Shown: piece after piece, positions 7,216 to 16,090 of the stretch
Layout of the letters: every line of letters begins with the position of its first letter
Numbering within the stretch: position 1 is the first letter of the stretch
From: JAISDD01 sp031553935
GTDB lineage: Bacteria; Bacillota; Syntrophomonadia; Syntrophomonadales; Syntrophomonadaceae
Reading direction: 5' to 3'
Assembly (NCBI GenBank): GCA_031553935.1
Contig: JAVBKS010000011.1
Coordinates: 49,829 to 113,828 of the forward strand
DNA length: 64,000 nucleotides
Made by a program: the position numbers and the translations under genes
Notes under the pieces: generated by a model
The model's input: the letters and a program-made list of their open reading frames with translations, nothing else
Told to the model about the DNA's origin: nothing
Database searches by the model: none

Positions 7216-10200
7216 ATGGCTGCCATCGTCCTTTTTCTTGCTCCCGCTTCCAAGCAAAGGCGGTAAGCCTCCTCTATCTCTGGAGAAATATCGACTTCCA
7301 ACTCATCTAAGAGAGTTGCCTGCAATTGTTTAAATAGTCTTTTCGCTTGCTTTATATCTTTCAAATATCGACAGCATTCCAAAGCCAAAAGATACAGTTC
7401 TTCATCATATGGATCTACGCTTATGGCCCGTTCAATACCGTTTAAAGCATCTCCCCAACGTTTTTTCCGTATTGCTGCCCGGGCAACAATTAAGCTTAAC
7501 TCCAAAAAACGCTTTTCAAAATAACCGCGTCGCCCTTGGCAAAAATCGCAGTCTATACCTGCCATGTATTCTCCCTGATAACAATCCAGCATGTGCCGAT
7601 AATCATATATGAAAACTTCATCGCCTTCTTCGAAAGCCTGAGAAAGCAGATTTAGCTGTGCATAATCTGAGCTAATTAAGCTCATTTGCATGGCGTATTT
7701 CTTGTCCTGGTAGATTATCAGATCCTCCAAGTGATAATGAGCTAAGATTTTCCTAATACTGTATATAGAGGTATGTAAAAGCGAGGTAGCATTTTTGCGA
7801 TCAAAATCAGGCCAGAGCTGGAGCAATATCTGGTCTTTATCCACAGCCTGACCTTGCAGATGAAATAAAAACGCGAAAAGTTCCTGCGCTTTTTTAGTGC
7901 GCCATTTTATTTCAAGATTCTCACCGGGAAGCCATACTCTAAAATCTCCGAAACAAGCTACTTTTATTTGATCTCTGTTTCCTTTGTCGCCCCCAAATTT
8001 GATTAGCTTCTTAAAAGTAACCCATAATTGCTCCGGCAAATAATTCTGCATCAACTGTTCATCAAGCCCGCAAGCGCAAATGTTGGCGAGAGTTTTTTCT
8101 ATTTCTTCTTTATCCCCTGCCTTTTCCATTACCAAAGCCATGACAGCCTGCGCTTTAAAAGTAAAAGCATCTTCCCATTCACAGGCGGATATATACTGGG
8201 CAGTCTCCTGAGCCTCTGCCCAGCTTCCCGCCTGATAAAGGATCACTGCTGCCGAGGATAAAGCCATATTGCGCGCTAAAGGTATAGCTTTGTCCGCGAA
8301 ACGATGAATACGTTCAGCTGCATTGGACCATTCTTGCGGAGATGAATATAAATGAAGTATTTCTTGCATAAGATTTACTGAAGACAGAAATTCCGGATTT
8401 TTTCCCAAACCGGTTACATGTCTTTCTGCCATATGTAAAAATTTCTGGGCCTCATTTAGCAAAAAGGCTTGTCGCAAGCCGTCATTATTGCGTTCGGAAG
8501 CTAAAACCATCTGAATATATGCCTGAATCAAATATACAAGCCAATTATCATTTCCAAAGGGAAAGCGGTTATTGCGTTCCAACTCGTGCTGGATCGTTTT
8601 TAGTGCTGCTTCTTTTTGCCCGGTAAAAAGATACATCAATGCTACATAAGATTCGACTGAGATAAGTCTGTCTTCATCTCGGGTAATCCAATTGTTATCC
8701 AGCAAATTCTGATATAGTTTCAGCCCCTTCTGATATTTGCCCATGTAGAAATATACGATTGTTGAAAAACGCATAAATGAGCCTTCGGCTTTTTTGTTTC
8801 CTGCTTGCCGGGTATTTAATATCATTTCGCTGCAGATAGCCAATGCTTCCCGGTAACGCCCCTTGTACACGAAATTGTACAAACGTTCCCCAACTACCTC
8901 ATACCACAAGTGGCTGTAATTAGCATCCATTAGGGGTAATATCTCTTCAATCAGCTTAGAGCTTTCTGCCAAAGATTTTTGATTTCTAGCCATACGCGCT
9001 TGTTCCAGCACACAATATATATATCCCAGCTCATCCATAGAGGATAAAAACAATTCCTGAGCCTGGTCCAAGTAACGAGCAGCCTTTGCAGCCTGGCCGG
9101 TACGGTAAAAATAGCTGCCTGCCAAAAGAGTGTTCTTTGCTGATAGTTTTATTTGATTTTCTTCCAAAACACTTAACCAACGGCTCAATGGTGCTAGTTT
9201 TCCTTGATTAGTGAAATCATTTCCCACAGTTTCCAAAGCAAATTGCATAAGGTCCCAATTACCTGCAGACATAGCATACTCTACTGCCGCTTCTTTTTCA
9301 GGCGTCTTTAAATAGAATTCCGCAGCCCGGGTCAAAATCTCCTGGCGTTTTTCCGGTTGGGCCATAGATTCAAGAAACTCCTTAAATAAGGAATGATAGC
9401 GGAAGCAGCCGTCTGTTTGTCCAACTCGGCTGGTAAATAAGTTTTCTCGTTCCAAATAGAGCAGCATACTTTGAGAATTTTCTATATGTAAAACCGAATT
9501 GCACAATTCCTTATTCAAAAATTCTAGCAACGAGGTATTAATCAAAAATGTTTGAATATCATAGGGAATTTTTTTGAATAGTTCATGCATAAAATATGTA
9601 TCTAATGCGGTTTTTTGACATGTCCAAATTGAGTTTTGGTTAGCAGGCCAACCTTCTTGCTGCTTGAGGTGTAGATAAGCAAACATAACCCCGGCCGGCC
9701 AGCCCTCCGACTTGTGCCAAATAGTTTTTACCAAACTATCATTAGTTTCTTCTTGCAGCAGAATTCTGAACAAAGAACATATTTCTTCAAAGGTAAAGGA
9801 TAAATCACTTTGTTTGATAATGTCGGCAGTGCCCTCAAGAATATAGCGAAAGCAAAAAGGCGGCACTGCGCTTTTGGTTGCAATCAATATTCGCAAATTT
9901 TTGGCGCTGCGAGCAATAAGTACTTGAATAATATAAAAAACACTTTCATTATCTATAGCTTGAAAATCATCAAGAATTAAATTAATGTTATACGGGACAG
10001 TACTAAGTGCTTCATTTAAACGGCTTACAAATTCTTCTAGCGCAGTGTCTAATATTTCTTCCGCTTGAAACGAAGCAGTATAAGTCCGTACGTCGAAATC
10101 AAATGCAGGCAGGACTTTATTCAAACTGGCGCTAAGATACTGCATGAATATTATGCTGTCATTATCGGAAATATTCATGTTATTCCACGCGCAGACTTGA

Positions 10201-10376
10201 GCAGTGTTTTCACCAAAGTGAGTCAGCAAAACGGTTTTCCCATAACCTACGGTAGCATGAAGCACTATCAGTCTCTTGTCAGTATCTTGTAAGCGATCGA
10301 TTAAGCGGGGCCGGTAGATAAAATCGGGTGATACCCAAGGCTTTTGTATTTTGGCATCCAAAAAACTATTTTTCAT
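7212..10376 (-). CDS. SARP/MalT-type ATP-dependent transcriptional regulator
   Basis: A 1054-residue protein. The N-terminal third is a MalT-like STAND ATPase: Walker A 'TVGYGKTVLL' near residue 46 and Walker B-like 'LILDDFQ' near 133. The middle (about 350-790) is a helical tetratricopeptide-like superhelix. The C-terminal 240 residues are an OmpR-type winged helix ('ACFGDFRVWLPGENLEIKWRTKKAQELFAFL') followed by a bacterial transcriptional activator domain, the SARP arrangement. Such proteins are signal-dependent activators. It is the first gene of the minus-strand cluster and overlaps the ATPase gene by four bases, so it is a strong candidate to control the injection system. The start at 10376 is chosen because AAGGTGGG precedes it; an in-frame ATG at 10394 is less well supported. 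Confidence 0.88.
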   Translation of the reverse strand: MKNSFLDAKIQKPWVSPDFIYRPRLIDRLQDTDKRLIVLHATVGYGKTVLLTHFGENTAQVCAWNNMNISDNDSIIFMQYLSASLNKVLPAFDFDVRTYTASFQAEEILDTALEEFVSRLNEALSTVPYNINLILDDFQAIDNESVFYIIQVLIARSAKNLRILIATKSAVPPFCFRYILEGTADIIKQSDLSFTFEEICSLFRILLQEETNDSLVKTIWHKSEGWPAGVMFAYLHLKQQEGWPANQNSIWTCQKTALDTYFMHELFKKIPYDIQTFLINTSLLEFLNKELCNSVLHIENSQSMLLYLERENLFTSRVGQTDGCFRYHSLFKEFLESMAQPEKRQEILTRAAEFYLKTPEKEAAVEYAMSAGNWDLMQFALETVGNDFTNQGKLAPLSRWLSVLEENQIKLSAKNTLLAGSYFYRTGQAAKAARYLDQAQELFLSSMDELGYIYCVLEQARMARNQKSLAESSKLIEEILPLMDANYSHLWYEVVGERLYNFVYKGRYREALAICSEMILNTRQAGNKKAEGSFMRFSTIVYFYMGKYQKGLKLYQNLLDNNWITRDEDRLISVESYVALMYLFTGQKEAALKTIQHELERNNRFPFGNDNWLVYLIQAYIQMVLASERNNDGLRQAFLLNEAQKFLHMAERHVTGLGKNPEFLSSVNLMQEILHLYSSPQEWSNAAERIHRFADKAIPLARNMALSSAAVILYQAGSWAEAQETAQYISACEWEDAFTFKAQAVMALVMEKAGDKEEIEKTLANICACGLDEQLMQNYLPEQLWVTFKKLIKFGGDKGNRDQIKVACFGDFRVWLPGENLEIKWRTKKAQELFAFLFHLQGQAVDKDQILLQLWPDFDRKNATSLLHTSIYSIRKILAHYHLEDLIIYQDKKYAMQMSLISSDYAQLNLLSQAFEEGDEVFIYDYRHMLDCYQGEYMAGIDCDFCQGRRGYFEKRFLELSLIVARAAIRKKRWGDALNGIERAISVDPYDEELYLLALECCRYLKDIKQAKRLFKQLQATLLDELEVDISPEIEEAYRLCLEAGARKRTMAAI

Positions 10377-10571
10377 ATCATTACCCACCTTCAATTAAGC
10401 CGAGCATCTACTATTTATTACTCGCAGAAGTTTTCTGGAGTCAGGAATCATAAACATGCTTATAAAGCTGCTGATAATTAGACCTTGACAGCACTATTTA
10501 GGCGATCAATTACTACTATTATTTCTATCGTTGTTTTTATTTGAATGATTAATAAAATGCGAAACAAACGC

Positions 10572-10600
10572 TTGACAGAAACCTGTGAATTGTTTAACAT
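10572..10600 (+). promoter_or_regulatory. Sigma-A-type promoter for the symporter leader
   Basis: TTGACA at 10572-10577 and TAACAT at 10595-10600 are spaced by 17 bases and point to the symporter gene at 10877. This implies a leader of about 270 bases. The rest of 10395-10571 has no feature I can support. Confidence 0.5.
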
Positions 10601-10702
10601 AGCATGTGATGTTAAAAGAAATCTCGCAGCAGGGTTTCAAGTAGTACGGAAAATTTTTTTTAAAAAATACTTTATCATGGCAGAATGGAAGGACGGAAGA
10701 GA

Positions 10703-10807
10703 ATGAATAAGCTATTCAACAGGCATAGCTGTGTACAGCGGCAATTTTTATTTGTCAGTACAGGGGGTCTGTTTTTTTATTGCCGTTTAGCCGATTTTAT
10801 CCGATGA
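10703..10807 (+). CDS. Possible 34-codon leader ORF upstream of symporter
   Basis: ATG at 10703 after GGAAGAGA opens a 34-codon frame (MNKLFNRHSCVQRQ...) ending in TGA at 10805. It lies inside the long symporter leader, and its coding sequence contains a CGGCAAT/ATTGCCG inverted repeat (10739-10785) next to T-runs. No homologue is recognised. It may be a leader peptide or chance. Confidence 0.2.
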   Translation: MNKLFNRHSCVQRQFLFVSTGGLFFYCRLADFIR

Positions 10808-10876
10808 ACAATAGCTAAAGGCATCTGCTGGGTATATCTTGCCCGCCACTTGCCATTGATGAAGGAGAGATGCAAC

Positions 10877-12415
10877 ATGGTAATAAAACTCACTCTATTG
10901 GGTATCTTTTTTGCGATAATGATTATAGTAGGAATTTACTCTCGCAAACACGCCACCAATGTCAATGATTTCATTTTAGGCGGTCGTCAAGTTGGCCCTT
11001 GGATGACTGCTTTTGCTTACGGAACTTCATATTTTTCCGCAGTCGTTTTCATAGGTTATGCCGGGCAATTTGGCTGGAAATACGGTATTGCTTCGACTTG
11101 GATCGGATTAGGTAACGCTTTTATCGGCAGTTTATTAGCATGGGTGGTCTTAGGCAGGCGCACTCGAGTTATGACTAATCATATAGCTTCGGCTACCATG
11201 CCCGATTTTTTTGGTCGGCGCTATAATAGCGACGCTCTAAAAATTGTATCATCAGCAATAATCTTTATATTTTTAATACCATATACCTCATCCATATATA
11301 ATGGTCTTTCTCGTTTATTTGGTATGGCATTCGATGTCCCGTATTTTTACTGCGTCTTATTTATGGCAATTTTGACTTGCGTTTACGTGGTTTTGGGTGG
11401 CTATATGGCTACAGCAATAAATGACTTCGTTCAAGGATTGATAATGTTGGGCGGAATCACAGCTGTAATCGCGGCTGTTTTGATAAAAAATGGCGGATTC
11501 ATCGCTGCCGTTCAGCAGCTTGCGACTTTTGAAAGCGATGTGCCGCTAACCGCAGGTCAGGTTGGTGCCTATACCTCATTTTTCGGACCTGATCCGTTAA
11601 ATCTGCTGGGCGTTGTAATTCTAACATCCCTAGGCACATGGGGTTTACCCCAAATGGTTCATAAGTTTTATACGATAAAAAGTGAAAAAGCAATTAATAC
11701 CGGTACTGTTATTTCTACAGTTTTTGCCGTGATTATAGCCGGGGGCAGTTACTTCTTAGGAGGGTTTGCTCGTCTCTATGACAGTCCTGCCATTCACAAC
11801 TCCAGCGGAGGAGTAATATACGACAGCATAATTCCATTTATGTTATCAAGTTTGCCGGATATCTTGGTAGGCATAGTCGTACTTTTGGTGTTGTCGGCCT
11901 CCATGTCTACCCTTTCCGCCTTGGTTCTTACGTCCAGTTCCACTTTGACCTTGGACTTTATAAAAGGCACTTTGGTGAAAGATATGAGCGAAAAAACTCA
12001 ATTAACCTTGATACGTTTATTGATCATTTTCTTTATAGTAATATCTACGGTGCTGGCTATTAAACCTCCAACTTTTATAGCTCAATTGATGGGCATATCC
12101 TGGGGAGCTTTAGCCGGATCCTTCTTGGCACCCTTCCTCTATGGTCTATACTGGAAAAGAGTTAGCAAAGCGGCGGTATGGGCTAGTTTTGCTTGCGGAG
12201 TAGGACTGACGCTTTCTAATATGGTTTTCAAATTCATAGCGTCACCGATTAATGCCGGCGCTGCTGCAATGGTAATAAGTCTGATAATTGTGCCCTTGGT
12301 CAGCCTAATCTGGAAAAACAACGACAGCGAACATATTGATGAAATTTTCGGTTGCTATGAAGAAAAAGTCGAAGTGACTAAGAAGATTTCACTTTCTTAT
12401 CAAAATGGCAATTAA
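10877..12415 (+). CDS. Sodium:solute symporter (SSS family)
   Basis: A 512-residue membrane protein with about 13 hydrophobic segments. The N-terminal stretch 'NDFILGGRQVGPWMTAFAYGTSYFSAVVFIGYAG' and the later 'VVLGGYMATAINDFVQG' are typical of the SSS family (proline, pantothenate and carboxylate symporters), which bring in a solute with sodium. The substrate cannot be read from the sequence. The start is the ATG at 10877, behind GAAGGAGAG; a TTG start nine codons earlier is weaker. A hairpin at 12426-12452 closes the unit, so the gene appears to be transcribed alone. It is divergent from the injection-system regulator at 10376, but nothing links their functions. Confidence 0.88.
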   Translation: MVIKLTLLGIFFAIMIIVGIYSRKHATNVNDFILGGRQVGPWMTAFAYGTSYFSAVVFIGYAGQFGWKYGIASTWIGLGNAFIGSLLAWVVLGRRTRVMTNHIASATMPDFFGRRYNSDALKIVSSAIIFIFLIPYTSSIYNGLSRLFGMAFDVPYFYCVLFMAILTCVYVVLGGYMATAINDFVQGLIMLGGITAVIAAVLIKNGGFIAAVQQLATFESDVPLTAGQVGAYTSFFGPDPLNLLGVVILTSLGTWGLPQMVHKFYTIKSEKAINTGTVISTVFAVIIAGGSYFLGGFARLYDSPAIHNSSGGVIYDSIIPFMLSSLPDILVGIVVLLVLSASMSTLSALVLTSSSTLTLDFIKGTLVKDMSEKTQLTLIRLLIIFFIVISTVLAIKPPTFIAQLMGISWGALAGSFLAPFLYGLYWKRVSKAAVWASFACGVGLTLSNMVFKFIASPINAGAAAMVISLIIVPLVSLIWKNNDSEHIDEIFGCYEEKVEVTKKISLSYQNGN

Positions 12416-12425
12416 CACCAATGAA

Positions 12426-12452
12426 GCGTCGAGGGTTCAGATCTCTCGACGC
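12426..12452 (+). terminator. Hairpin after symporter gene
   Basis: GCGTCGAG (12426-12433) and CTCGACGC (12445-12452) form a perfect 8-bp stem ten bases after the symporter stop codon. The following sequence is only moderately T-rich, so termination may be partial. Confidence 0.6.
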
Positions 12453-12495
12453 CTTGAATTCTAGTTGCTTTATTTCAGTTGCTCCAGACAATAGT

Positions 12496-12645
12496 CTATT
12501 CTATCTTTATTTTGCTAAAGGCTTTTATGCTTAGTCCACTTTTACTTCTCTCTCGCATTATCTGCACCCAGTACATTAAGCGGTACTCACTGCAATTTCT
12601 CTTGCATTCAATACATATACTCCAATTCGCCTCGGTTTTCCACAT
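12496..12645 (-). pseudogene. Relic of an IS66-type accessory transposase gene (tnpA-like N-terminus)
   Basis: Reading the minus strand from ATG at 12645 gives 49 codons before a TAG. The segment 'MYWVQIMRERSKSGLSIKAF' resembles the helix-turn-helix start of the small accessory protein (TnpA) of IS66-family elements, in which a 'YW...I..R..SGLS...FC' pattern is typical. The conserved region stops soon after and nothing else of the element is visible in 12453-12808. I read it as a decayed fragment. The match is by eye and short. Confidence 0.35.
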
Positions 12646-12808
12646 GAACTTTTTCGAGTATTTTCAGAGTTTATTGTAGCTCTACTACTTCATTGCTACT
12701 AGGGGCCCTCGGTTGTTTTAGCCAATCCAAAAGGACTAAAAGCTGATGGAATTGCCTGACCAGGAAAAGCTGTATATAATGACCATAACAAAAATCAGCC
12801 CAATAATT

Positions 12809-13363
12809 TTATTGTTTTAATTTTTTCCTGGTCGCAAGAAGTATCGTCCACCACATTATTGGGAAAAAAATAAATAGAAGCGACGCTAACCTTGGAGAGT
12901 AAAAACTAATAACCCCTACAATTAGAACGAATGAGAAACTTGCAGTTCGAAACTTCCAGTTAGCAAGCACCATATCATTCATTTTTAATGAATAAGTCAG
13001 TAAATGAAGAATAACAGCGGCGAGCAACATAATAACAGTAAATCCAATGGCAGAAAATGTCATGTTTGGGTTTTGCATAAGACCCTTAGTAAATAGAGGC
13101 ACAAGTGAAAGAACCAATAATAATAGAATATTATATAAGATCCCGATTGCTGAAACAGATTCAATTCGATCAAAAAGCTCACTATGCGCAAACCAGAAAG
13201 TTCCAACCATAACGCCACTTTCAACGAAAATAAAAATTTCCCACAAAAAAGAACGTATATTAGACGAATCTAGGTGGCTTGGAAATGTGATTCCCAAAAC
13301 AATAATGGTAATAATGATGGCAAAAACACCATCACTGAATGCTTCCAGTCTATTTTTGGACAT
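12809..13363 (-). CDS. TMEM175/DUF1211-family potassium channel-like membrane protein
   Basis: A 184-residue protein with six hydrophobic segments. The family signature is at the start: 'NRLEAFSDGVFAIIITIIVL', the R-x3-FSDG-V motif of TMEM175/DUF1211 proteins. Family members form tetrameric potassium-selective pores without the canonical TVGYG filter, and the conserved first helix lines the pore. The length is normal for bacterial members. GAGGTGG-like sequence precedes the ATG. The gene stands alone on the minus strand between the symporter and the toxin-antitoxin region; no partner or regulator is seen. Confidence 0.85.
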   Translation of the reverse strand: MSKNRLEAFSDGVFAIIITIIVLGITFPSHLDSSNIRSFLWEIFIFVESGVMVGTFWFAHSELFDRIESVSAIGILYNILLLLVLSLVPLFTKGLMQNPNMTFSAIGFTVIMLLAAVILHLLTYSLKMNDMVLANWKFRTASFSFVLIVGVISFYSPRLASLLFIFFPIMWWTILLATRKKLKQ

Positions 13364-13621
13364 TGTTCCACCTCATTTCAAAAAGCTATTACAATAATGA
13401 TATGGTCCAAATCTAGGTCAACTATCTTAATTGGGAGGGTCACCTTGTTTCACTTATTTACTTATTTACTCCAATTGATATATTTAGAGCATTTTTTACA
13501 ATTTCAACAGTCTTTCTGCTTAATTCCTTCATTTTCCTGCTCCTATTTTGTTGTCTGATTTGAAATAATTTGGGTTTTTTCGTGGGATATTTGGTTCATT
13601 TAAGGAATTTATAAAAAAGCT

Positions 13622-13715
13622 GACTTAATAATTTCTTTACCATTTTTAACTATTCTAATGTATAAAAATTTATTAAGACATTATGGACAGGAGTTTTATG
13701 AATGGAAACAATAAC
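13622..13715 (+). repeat. Direct repeat, copy 1: duplicated 5' region and start codons of the efflux adaptor gene
   Basis: This stretch matches 14717-14820 closely: 'taatgtataaa', 'gacattatggacaggagttt' and the start 'atggaaacaataac' recur with a few substitutions and one roughly 10-base length difference. Similarity stops five codons into the adaptor gene. The open frame here then continues with unrelated sequence for only about 32 codons in all. The rest of 13364-13621 shows nothing I can identify. Confidence 0.75.
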
Positions 13716-13782
13716 GAACCTGGTATTGAGCAGCAGCTTTCTTTATCCACTGTCGATAAATCTATCCTTCTTGGCAACCCCA

Positions 13783-13811
13783 TTGACTGTCGATAACTAA
13801 TATGTTATCAT
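13783..13811 (+). promoter_or_regulatory. Promoter and palindromic operator of the HigBA-type operon
   Basis: TTGACT (13783-13788) and TATCAT (13806-13811) are 17 bases apart. The inverted repeat GATAAC-N6-GTTATC (13792-13809) covers the spacer and the -10 box, as expected for autorepression by the antitoxin or the complex. TGTCGATAA also occurs at 13751-13759 and TGTCGATAA again at 14552-14560, outside the palindrome. Confidence 0.6.
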
Positions 13812-13832
13812 GAATTCGCAAGGAGGAGTACC

Positions 13833-14195
13833 ATGTACGAGGTAAAGTTTTACCGCGATAAAAATGAGAAATCTGAAATTGTGGAATATTTGGACGAATT
13901 GAAAAAGAAAGGCGAAACGAGCAAGAGCGAACGCATCAACCGCAATAAAATCCTTGCATACATTGGAGCTTTAGCACAGTACGGCACGCGAATAGGTCAG
14001 CCGATAGTCAAACACATTGACGGTAGCATATGGGAATTGCGCCCCCTTTCGAATCGCATATTATTCTTTTACTGGAAAGATAATATATTCGTGTTGCTGC
14101 ATCATTTTATCAAGAAAACAAAGAAAACGCCGTCCAGTGAGATCGAAACAGCACGTACGAAATTGAAAGACTTTTTGGAAAGGTATGGTGAATAA
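13833..14195 (+). CDS. higB: HigB/RelE-superfamily toxin (Gp49-like)
   Basis: A 120-residue protein of the RelE/ParE fold, phage Gp49-like/HigB subgroup: 'YEVKFYRDKNEKSEIVEYLDEL' at the N-terminus, 'IKHIDG-type' core here as 'VKHIDGSIWELRPLSNRILFFYWKD' and the C-terminal helix. Such toxins are mRNA interferases that act at the ribosome. AAGGAGGAG lies before the ATG. The toxin gene comes first and the antitoxin follows two bases after the stop, the reverse of most type II systems but typical of higBA. The pair lies between two copies of the efflux-gene leader, which suggests insertion or a local duplication. Confidence 0.85.
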   Translation: MYEVKFYRDKNEKSEIVEYLDELKKKGETSKSERINRNKILAYIGALAQYGTRIGQPIVKHIDGSIWELRPLSNRILFFYWKDNIFVLLHHFIKKTKKTPSSEIETARTKLKDFLERYGE

Positions 14196-14196
14196 T

Positions 14197-14490
14197 ATGG
14201 CTGACAAGAAAGCCATCGATACTTTCTCGGACTACATGAATGACGAAGCAAGAATAAGTCCCGCTGAGCGAGAGCTTATTAATTTCGAGATATCCTTAAT
14301 CGGCAAAATGATTAAGGCCAGAGAAGAAAAAGGAATATCGCAAAGAGAACTCGCAGAAATATCTGGAGTGAAGCAACCTGCGATAGCTCGACTAGAAAGC
14401 ATGAAGACAACTCCGCAGATAGACACATTATTCAAAGTGCTTCATCCGCTTGGTTATACGATTGAGATTGTGCCCCTTGACCACGAATAA
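14197..14490 (+). CDS. higA: HigA-type antitoxin with XRE helix-turn-helix
   Basis: A 97-residue protein. The C-terminal two thirds is an XRE-type helix-turn-helix: 'KMIKAREEKGISQRELAEI', 'SGVKQPAIARLES' and 'TPQIDTLFKVLHPLGY'. It should neutralise the upstream toxin and repress the shared promoter at the GATAAC palindrome. The start at ATG 14197 comes one base after the toxin stop; an in-frame ATG at 14185 inside the toxin gene would put its ribosome binding site too close. The region 14491-14716 after it has no gene, only a short CACTGT-CGA-ACAGTG palindrome near 14615. Confidence 0.85.
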   Translation: MADKKAIDTFSDYMNDEARISPAERELINFEISLIGKMIKAREEKGISQRELAEISGVKQPAIARLESMKTTPQIDTLFKVLHPLGYTIEIVPLDHE

Positions 14491-14716
14491 TGGCATATAG
14501 AGGAGTGTCGGGGTACTGAGGATTGACACTTCTCTTGCTGCTCACATCACGTTGTCGATAAGAGCGTCCCCACGACCATCAACTGAGCTTACCTCTTTCC
14601 GAACCATTTCATGCACTGTCGAACAGTGTATGAGCACACAAATATCATCTAATTATTTTTCTATCCTCCCATTTGTTCTGTAATAGAAAACCGATGATTC
14701 TAACTTATACTTCATA

Positions 14717-14820
14717 GACTTAATAATTTATTAATAATTTCTTTATAAGTTTTTAACTATTTTAATGTATAAATATATTGAGACATTATGGACAGGAGTT
14801 TGATGAATGGAAACAATAAC
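14717..14820 (+). repeat. Direct repeat, copy 2: leader and first codons of the efflux adaptor gene
   Basis: This is the functional copy, running straight into the adaptor gene at 14807. It shares with 13622-13715 the 'gacttaataattt' start, the AT-rich leader, GACAGGAGTTT as ribosome binding region and the first 14 bases of coding sequence. The two copies flank the HigBA pair in direct orientation about 1.1 kb apart. Confidence 0.75.
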
Positions 14821-16090
14821 CAAGGATAGGGTTAAGACCCGCCACCGCGTCTTCAATTTGATTAAGAGTCATAAGAAGCTCTCCATTACTCTTTTTATGT
14901 TTGTTCTATTGGTTTTAGTTATTGCCTTATTTTTTGCTTTTAAGGATAATGTCCCTACTTTTTCATCCGACTCAATTTTAAGAGAGAATATAGAGTATCG
15001 GGTTAAAGTCAATGGAATCTCAGCAGCCCTGAATGAGCAGAAAGTTCATGTGAAGACCTCAGGTACCGTATCAGCAATATCTGTATCTGCTGGTGACAGA
15101 GTGGAAGCAGGTCAAGTATTAGCAATATTAAGCTCGCAGGAACTAGATCGCCAATTAGAGAAAGCAAGAATTCAAGTCGAAACCGAAAAAACTAGATTGG
15201 AATTGAGCAGACAAGTTCTAGAGGAAGCCCGAAATCATCTTAATGTTCTTTCAAGTAAATTTCAGATCGCTAAGAGTAATCACGAAGCTAATCAGCATTT
15301 ATTCGAACAAGGTGCACTTAGTAAGTTTGCCCTCGATGCTTCCGGTTTGGAATTTGCTGAAGCTGAGCAGCTATATATGGATGAAAAAAATGCTGTGGAA
15401 AATGGTAAGTACCTGCAAGAATTGCGTTTGCAGGAAAACCAGTACCAAGCTGCTCAAGTCGAATATAATGGCTTAGCCGAGGAAAAGCAGAAGCAAAATG
15501 TAGTGAGCCCCATAAGCGGCACTATTGGCGAGGTATTCATTAAGCTTGGCACTAATGTAATGGCGGAGAGCGAAGCTTTTTACATCGTGGACAATGCTAA
15601 TATTGAGGTTAAGGCCAATGTCGGCGAATATGAAGCACAGCAAGTAAAGCTTGGCTGCCCCATGACTATAACTACCTTGGGCGGAAATGAACAGACTTTT
15701 AATACTACGGTTTCATATATTAGCCCTTATGCTAAAAAATCTACTAGTGGGCAAGTCACCCAAACCATAGTCGAAGTGAAAGGTCTGCTAACAAACGAGA
15801 GCCAAGCCATAAAATCCGGACTAACTCTAGCTATCGACATCTTGTGCGACCGCAAGGAGAATGTGCTCACTATTCCTTATGAAGCTATCTTAACAACTCC
15901 GGATAATAAGAAGTACGTACTCATTATTAGTGAAAACCAAACAACTATTCCTTATGAAATTGCAACCGGTCTGGAGGGAGCGTTACGGGTTGAGCTCATA
16001 AGTACAGAACTTGCTGAAGGAGCGAAAGTTTTGCTAAATCCCACCATGGAAATCTATCATAGCGGTAATCCTGCGGGAGTTAAATTATGA
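14807..16090 (+). CDS. Membrane fusion (HlyD/MacA-type) adaptor of an ABC efflux system
   Basis: A 427-residue protein with a cytoplasmic basic start, one membrane helix at about residues 27-47, a lipoyl-like half-motif ('KTSGTVSAISVSAGDRVEAGQVLAIL', residues about 83-108), a long coiled-coil hairpin (about 110-220), then the second lipoyl half ('NVVSPISGTIGEVFIKLGTNV') and beta-barrel domains. It is the periplasmic-adaptor homologue found with MacB-type transporters; in Gram-positives it is thought to work outside the membrane with the permease. It overlaps the ATPase gene by four bases. ACAGGAGT precedes the ATG. Confidence 0.88.
   Translation: METITKDRVKTRHRVFNLIKSHKKLSITLFMFVLLVLVIALFFAFKDNVPTFSSDSILRENIEYRVKVNGISAALNEQKVHVKTSGTVSAISVSAGDRVEAGQVLAILSSQELDRQLEKARIQVETEKTRLELSRQVLEEARNHLNVLSSKFQIAKSNHEANQHLFEQGALSKFALDASGLEFAEAEQLYMDEKNAVENGKYLQELRLQENQYQAAQVEYNGLAEEKQKQNVVSPISGTIGEVFIKLGTNVMAESEAFYIVDNANIEVKANVGEYEAQQVKLGCPMTITTLGGNEQTFNTTVSYISPYAKKSTSGQVTQTIVEVKGLLTNESQAIKSGLTLAIDILCDRKENVLTIPYEAILTTPDNKKYVLIISENQTTIPYEIATGLEGALRVELISTELAEGAKVLLNPTMEIYHSGNPAGVKL

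Noticed and set aside
7216..7257. Longer ATPase start at TTG 7257
   Set aside because: It lies inside the upstream gene, adds a charged non-conserved stretch and lacks a ribosome binding site, while ATG 7215 overlaps the upstream stop in the usual way.
1..10376. A complete prophage
   Set aside because: Only tail-type genes, an ATPase and a regulator are present; no capsid, portal, terminase, integrase or lysis genes are seen, so a phage-tail-like injection system is the better reading. The left part is cut off, so this is not absolute.
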